Source: Scandinavium manionii (GTDB lineage Bacteria; Pseudomonadota; Gammaproteobacteria; Enterobacterales; Enterobacteriaceae). From it: a stretch of DNA of 64,000 nt. The stretch spans positions 1 through 64,000 of the forward strand of contig NZ_JALIGC010000038.1 in the NCBI RefSeq assembly GCF_024764775.1. The letters run 5' to 3'. Positions 61,060 to 64,000 of the stretch are shown here, piece after piece. A program made the translations under genes and the position numbers. The notes under the pieces are model-generated. The model saw nothing but the letters and a program-made list of their open reading frames with translations, ran no database searches and had not been told where the DNA came from. Each line of letters opens with the position of its first letter. Position 1 is the first letter of the stretch.

Positions 61060-62457
61060 ATTTTTACCCGAGTCGCTAATTTTTGCCGTAAGGTGCTTAC
61101 CCGTGAAGAAACCGGGGCTGAAACCGTCGAGATAAAACCAGAAATGACGGTTATTCCGCGTGAGCAGCACGCTATTTCCCGCAAAGATATCAGTGAAAAT
61201 GCCCTCAAGGTGCTCTACCGTCTGAACAAAGCGGGCTACGAGGCTTACCTCGTGGGCGGCGGCGTGCGTGATTTGCTGCTGGACAAAAAACCCAAAGATT
61301 TCGATGTGACCACCAGCGCCACGCCGGAGCAGGTGCGTAAACTGTTCCGTAACTGCCGTCTGATCGGCCGCCGTTTCCGTCTGGCCCACGTGATGTTTGG
61401 CCCGGAAATTATTGAAGTGGCAACCTTCCGTGGCCATCACGAAGGGACGCCGGACGATCGCGCCACCTCGCAGCGCGGCCAGAACGGTATGCTCCTGCGT
61501 GACAACATCTTCGGTTCCATCGAAGAAGATGCCCAGCGTCGCGACTTCACCATCAACAGCCTTTACTACAGCGTGGCGGATTTCACCGTCCGTGATTACG
61601 TCGGCGGGATGCGCGATTTGCAGGACGGCGTCATTCGCCTGATTGGCAATCCAGAAACCCGCTACCGTGAAGATCCGGTGCGGATGCTGCGCGCGGTGCG
61701 CTTTGCCGCCAAGCTGAATATGCGTATCAGCCCGGACACCGCCGAGCCGATTCCACGCCTGGCCACCCTTATCAACGACGTGCCACCGGCGCGTCTGTTT
61801 GAAGAATCTCTGAAGCTGCTGCAGGCCGGTTACGGTTACGAAACCTATAAACTGCTGCGCGAATACAGTCTGTTCCAGCCGCTGTTCCCGACCATCACCC
61901 GCTACTTCACCGAAAACGGTGATAGCCCGATGGAGCGCATCGTCAGCCAGGTATTTAAAAACACCGATACCCGCATTCACAACGACATGCGCGTAAACCC
62001 GGCGTTCCTGTTTGCCGCAATGTTCTGGTATCCGCTGCTCGAAACCGCACAGCGCATCACACAGGAAAGCGGTCTGGCCTATTTCGACGCATTCGCCATG
62101 GCAATGAATGACGTGCTGGACGAAGCCTGCCGTTCGCTGGCGATCCCGAAACGTATTACCGCGCTGGTGCGTGATATCTGGCAGCTGCAGCTGCGTATGT
62201 CCCGTCGTCAGGGTAAACGCGCATGGAAACTGATGGAGCATCCTAAATTCCGCGCAGCCTACGATCTGCTGGCGCTGCGTGCCGAAGCGGAAAACAACCA
62301 TGAACTGCAACGTCTGACGCAGTGGTGGGGAGAATTCCAGGTGGCTGCACCACCGGCGCAGAAAGATATGCTCAACGGTCTGGATGAAGAACCGGCTTCG
62401 CGTCGTCGTCATCGTCGTCCACGCAAGCGTGCGCCTCGTCAGGGCGGCACCGCGTGA
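61060..62457 (+). CDS. pcnB: Poly(A) polymerase I, with AUU start codon
   Basis: Adds poly(A) tails that mark RNAs for decay and controls ColE1-type copy number. Class II nucleotidyltransferase: LVGGGVRDLLL, then KDFDV and the RRDFTINS motif, with an Arg-rich C-terminal tail. No ATG, GTG or TTG gives the conserved N-terminus. An AUU at 61060, five nt after GAGGT, gives IFTRVANFCRKVLTREE and exactly 465 aa, as in E. coli, where the AUU start is known to limit expression. The frame otherwise opens at GTG 61093. folK overlaps its stop. Confidence 0.93.
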   Translation: MFTRVANFCRKVLTREETGAETVEIKPEMTVIPREQHAISRKDISENALKVLYRLNKAGYEAYLVGGGVRDLLLDKKPKDFDVTTSATPEQVRKLFRNCRLIGRRFRLAHVMFGPEIIEVATFRGHHEGTPDDRATSQRGQNGMLLRDNIFGSIEEDAQRRDFTINSLYYSVADFTVRDYVGGMRDLQDGVIRLIGNPETRYREDPVRMLRAVRFAAKLNMRISPDTAEPIPRLATLINDVPPARLFEESLKLLQAGYGYETYKLLREYSLFQPLFPTITRYFTENGDSPMERIVSQVFKNTDTRIHNDMRVNPAFLFAAMFWYPLLETAQRITQESGLAYFDAFAMAMNDVLDEACRSLAIPKRITALVRDIWQLQLRMSRRQGKRAWKLMEHPKFRAAYDLLALRAEAENNHELQRLTQWWGEFQVAAPPAQKDMLNGLDEEPASRRRHRRPRKRAPRQGGTA

Positions 62458-62933
62458 CACGCGTTTATATCGCCGTCGGCAGCAATCTGGCTTCACCGCT
62501 CGATCAGGTGAACGCGGCGATTGCGGCCCTGGGCGAAATCCCGCAAACCGCCGTTGTGGCGGTTTCGTCGTTTTATCGCACGCCGCCGCTGGGTCCGCAG
62601 GATCAGCCTGACTATCTCAATGCCGCCGTGGTGCTGGATACCGACCTCGAACCAGAAGCGCTGCTGGATAACACCCAACGCATCGAACTCGAGCAGGGCC
62701 GCACCCGCAAAGCCGAACGCTGGGGACCGCGCACGCTGGACCTCGACATTATGCTGTTTGGTGAGCTGACGCTGAACACCGGGCGCCTGACCGTGCCGCA
62801 TTACGACATGCACAACCGCGGCTTTATGCTGTGGCCGCTGGCGGAAATCGCGCCAGACCTCACTTTCCCCGACGGCACCTCGCTGACAACGCTTCTGCAA
62901 CGCCTTAACTGTACAAAACCTGCTCACTGGTAA
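62454..62933 (+). CDS. folK: 6-hydroxymethyl-7,8-dihydropterin pyrophosphokinase
   Basis: Transfers pyrophosphate from ATP to hydroxymethyldihydropterin in folate synthesis. The HPPK signature (RWGPRTLDLDIMLFG, around 82-97) holds the magnesium-binding aspartates. 159 aa, as in E. coli. The GTG start overlaps the pcnB TGA by 4 nt (GTGA), so its translation is coupled to pcnB. panB follows after 75 bp; the K-12 yad fimbrial genes are not between them. Confidence 0.96.
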   Translation: MTRVYIAVGSNLASPLDQVNAAIAALGEIPQTAVVAVSSFYRTPPLGPQDQPDYLNAAVVLDTDLEPEALLDNTQRIELEQGRTRKAERWGPRTLDLDIMLFGELTLNTGRLTVPHYDMHNRGFMLWPLAEIAPDLTFPDGTSLTTLLQRLNCTKPAHW

Positions 62934-62945
62934 AGAGCAAAACCA

Positions 62946-62973
62946 TTGCCCGCCTCAATGTGACTGATACAAT
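62946..62973 (+). promoter_or_regulatory. Candidate panBC promoter
   Basis: TTGCCC (62946-62951), a 16-bp spacer and TACAAT (62968-62973), 36 bp before the panB ATG. Confidence 0.55.
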
Positions 62974-63008
62974 GCCGCAAGATTCGGCTTTCGTTATCAG
63001 GAAACGCT

Positions 63009-63800
63009 ATGAAACCCACCACCATCTCCCTGCTGCAGAAATGCAAACAGGAAAAGAAACGCTTCGCCACCATCACTGCCTATGATTTCAGCTTCGCGAA
63101 ACTGTTCGCCGATGCCGGAATCGACGTCATGCTGGTTGGTGATTCATTGGGTATGACCGTTCAGGGCCACGACTCGACGTTGCCTGTCACCGTCGACGAT
63201 ATCGCTTATCACACCCGTGCAGTGCGCCGTGGTGCGCCAAACTGCCTGCTGCTGGCTGACCTGCCGTTTATGGCTTACGCCACGCCGGAACAGGCGTTTG
63301 ATAATTCTGCCGTGGTCATGCGCGCCGGTGCCAATATGGTGAAGCTTGAAGGCGGGGCCTGGCTTGCTGCCACCGTAAAAATGCTGACAGAACGCGCCGT
63401 GCCGGTGTGCGGTCATCTCGGCCTGACCCCACAATCGGTTAACGTCTTTGGCGGCTATAAAGTGCAGGGCCGTGGCGACGCCGCACAAACCCTGTTTGAC
63501 GATGCGCTGGCGCTGGAAGCTGCAGGCATTCAGCTGTTGGTGCTGGAATGCGTACCGGTCGCGCTGGCGAAACGCATTACCGACGCGCTGACCATTCCGG
63601 TTATCGGTATCGGTGCCGGGAACGTCACCGACGGGCAAATTCTGGTGATGCACGACGCGTTCGGTATTACCGGCGGCCATATCCCTAAATTTGCGAAAAA
63701 TTTCCTGACCGATGCAGGCGACATGCGCGCCGCGGTGCGGCAGTATATTGCCGAGGTCGAGTCCGGAGTCTATCCGGGCGAAGAACACAGTTTCCATTAA
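63009..63800 (+). CDS. panB: 3-methyl-2-oxobutanoate hydroxymethyltransferase
   Basis: First step of pantothenate synthesis: ketopantoate from ketoisovalerate and methylene-THF. TIM-barrel decamer with metal-binding aspartates in VGDSLGM (about 45) and LLADLPF (about 84) and a glutamate in KLEGG. 263 aa, normal. First of panBC; panC begins 12 bp later. The use of a folate cofactor next to folK is a fitting neighbour. Confidence 0.97.
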   Translation: MKPTTISLLQKCKQEKKRFATITAYDFSFAKLFADAGIDVMLVGDSLGMTVQGHDSTLPVTVDDIAYHTRAVRRGAPNCLLLADLPFMAYATPEQAFDNSAVVMRAGANMVKLEGGAWLAATVKMLTERAVPVCGHLGLTPQSVNVFGGYKVQGRGDAAQTLFDDALALEAAGIQLLVLECVPVALAKRITDALTIPVIGIGAGNVTDGQILVMHDAFGITGGHIPKFAKNFLTDAGDMRAAVRQYIAEVESGVYPGEEHSFH

Positions 63801-63811
63801 GGAGTTTGTTG

Positions 63812-64000
63812 TGTTGATTATCGAAACCCTGCCGCTGCTGCGCCAGCACATCCGCCGTCTTCGTCAGGAAGGCAAACGCATCGCGCTGGTGCCCACCATG
63901 GGCAACCTGCACGACGGTCATATGAAGCTGATTGATGAAGCGAAAGCCGCTGCCGATGTGGTGGTGGTCAGTATCTTTGTGAACCCGATGCAATTCGACA
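63812..64000 (+). CDS. panC: Pantothenate synthetase, 5' part (runs off window)
   Basis: Condenses pantoate and beta-alanine via pantoyl-adenylate. The first 63 codons show MLIIETLPLLRQHIRRLRQE and the ATP-binding PTMGNLHDGHMKL, equivalent to the HIGH motif of this class I-like family, then SIFVNPMQF. Start is GTG at 63812, preceded by AAGGAG. The rest lies beyond base 64000. Confidence 0.95.

Noticed and set aside
61009..62496. Long open frame (495 codons) on the minus strand opposite pcnB
   Set aside because: It mirrors a fully conserved pcnB gene, has no recognisable domain and biased His/Gln/Arg-rich content typical of antisense frames in GC-rich genes.
1..64000. Search for a CRISPR array, insertion sequence, prophage, toxin-antitoxin or novel multigene system
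   Set aside because: No regularly spaced direct repeats, transposase, integrase, phage or small toxin-antitoxin gene pairs were seen; every gene belongs to a recognised conserved family in the order expected for enterobacteria.

Overview
This window is ordinary core chromosome of a member of the Enterobacteriaceae. Gene content, order and orientation match, from memory, the E. coli K-12 stretch from the start of the rrnH rRNA operon to panC, read in the opposite direction. Protein similarity is high but not E. coli-like throughout (FhuA, BamA loops, NlpE, GluQ and PBP1b tails differ), which fits a relative such as Enterobacter, Lelliottia, Leclercia or Kluyvera. I cannot fix the genus from sequence alone. 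I see no prophage, insertion sequence, integron, CRISPR array, tRNA or accessory island, and no unknown multigene system. Every substantial gene belongs to a recognised family.

Layout. (1) 1-432: first 60 nt of a 16S rRNA gene (minus strand) with its antitermination leader and tandem P1/P2 promoters. (2) 433-6768: gmhB (LPS heptose), the methionine ABC importer metNIQ behind a MetJ operator, rcsF and trmO, then proS. (3) 6847-13094: envelope and translation-quality genes nlpE, arfB, yaeQ, the rof pair, tilS, a VOC-family gene and ldcC. (4) 13197-29223: the long minus-strand 'macromolecular' cluster accA, dnaE, rnhB, lpxB, lpxA, fabZ, lpxD, skp, bamA, rseP, cdsA, uppS and dxr. It joins fatty-acid, lipid A, phospholipid and undecaprenyl synthesis to outer-membrane protein assembly. 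(5) 29315-36521: frr, pyrH, tsf and rpsB, then divergent map and glnD. (6) 36551-39430: dapD, yaeH and degP, the last with a clear sigma-E promoter. (7) 39570-46646: dgt, mtn, btuF, yadS, erpA, clcA and hemL. (8) 46787-52698: the ferrichrome operon fhuACDB with a Fur box. (9) 52969-64000: mrcB, hrpB, thpR, sfsA, dksA, gluQ, pcnB, folK, panB and the 5' part of panC.

The genes form a housekeeping and envelope-biogenesis neighbourhood. The lipid A, BamA and Skp block, DegP, RseP, RcsF and NlpE link outer-membrane assembly to the sigma-E, Rcs and Cpx stress responses. FhuACDB, BtuF, MetNIQ and ClcA handle transport. Translation factors (ProS, TilS, Tsf, S2, Frr, Map, ArfB, GluQ) are spread through the window.

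Most notable: a conserved AUU start codon on pcnB; an FhuA whose extracellular loop 4 has lost about 17 residues and its cysteine pair; a shortened BamA loop 6; absence of yaeF, cdaR, yaeI and the yad fimbrial cluster at places where K-12 carries them; a dispersed CCCTCTCCC/GGGTGAGGG hairpin repeat around fhu-mrcB; two sigma-E-like promoter candidates inside uppS and rseP; and several structured leaders and intergenic hairpins. Comparisons with E. coli are from memory and were not computed.
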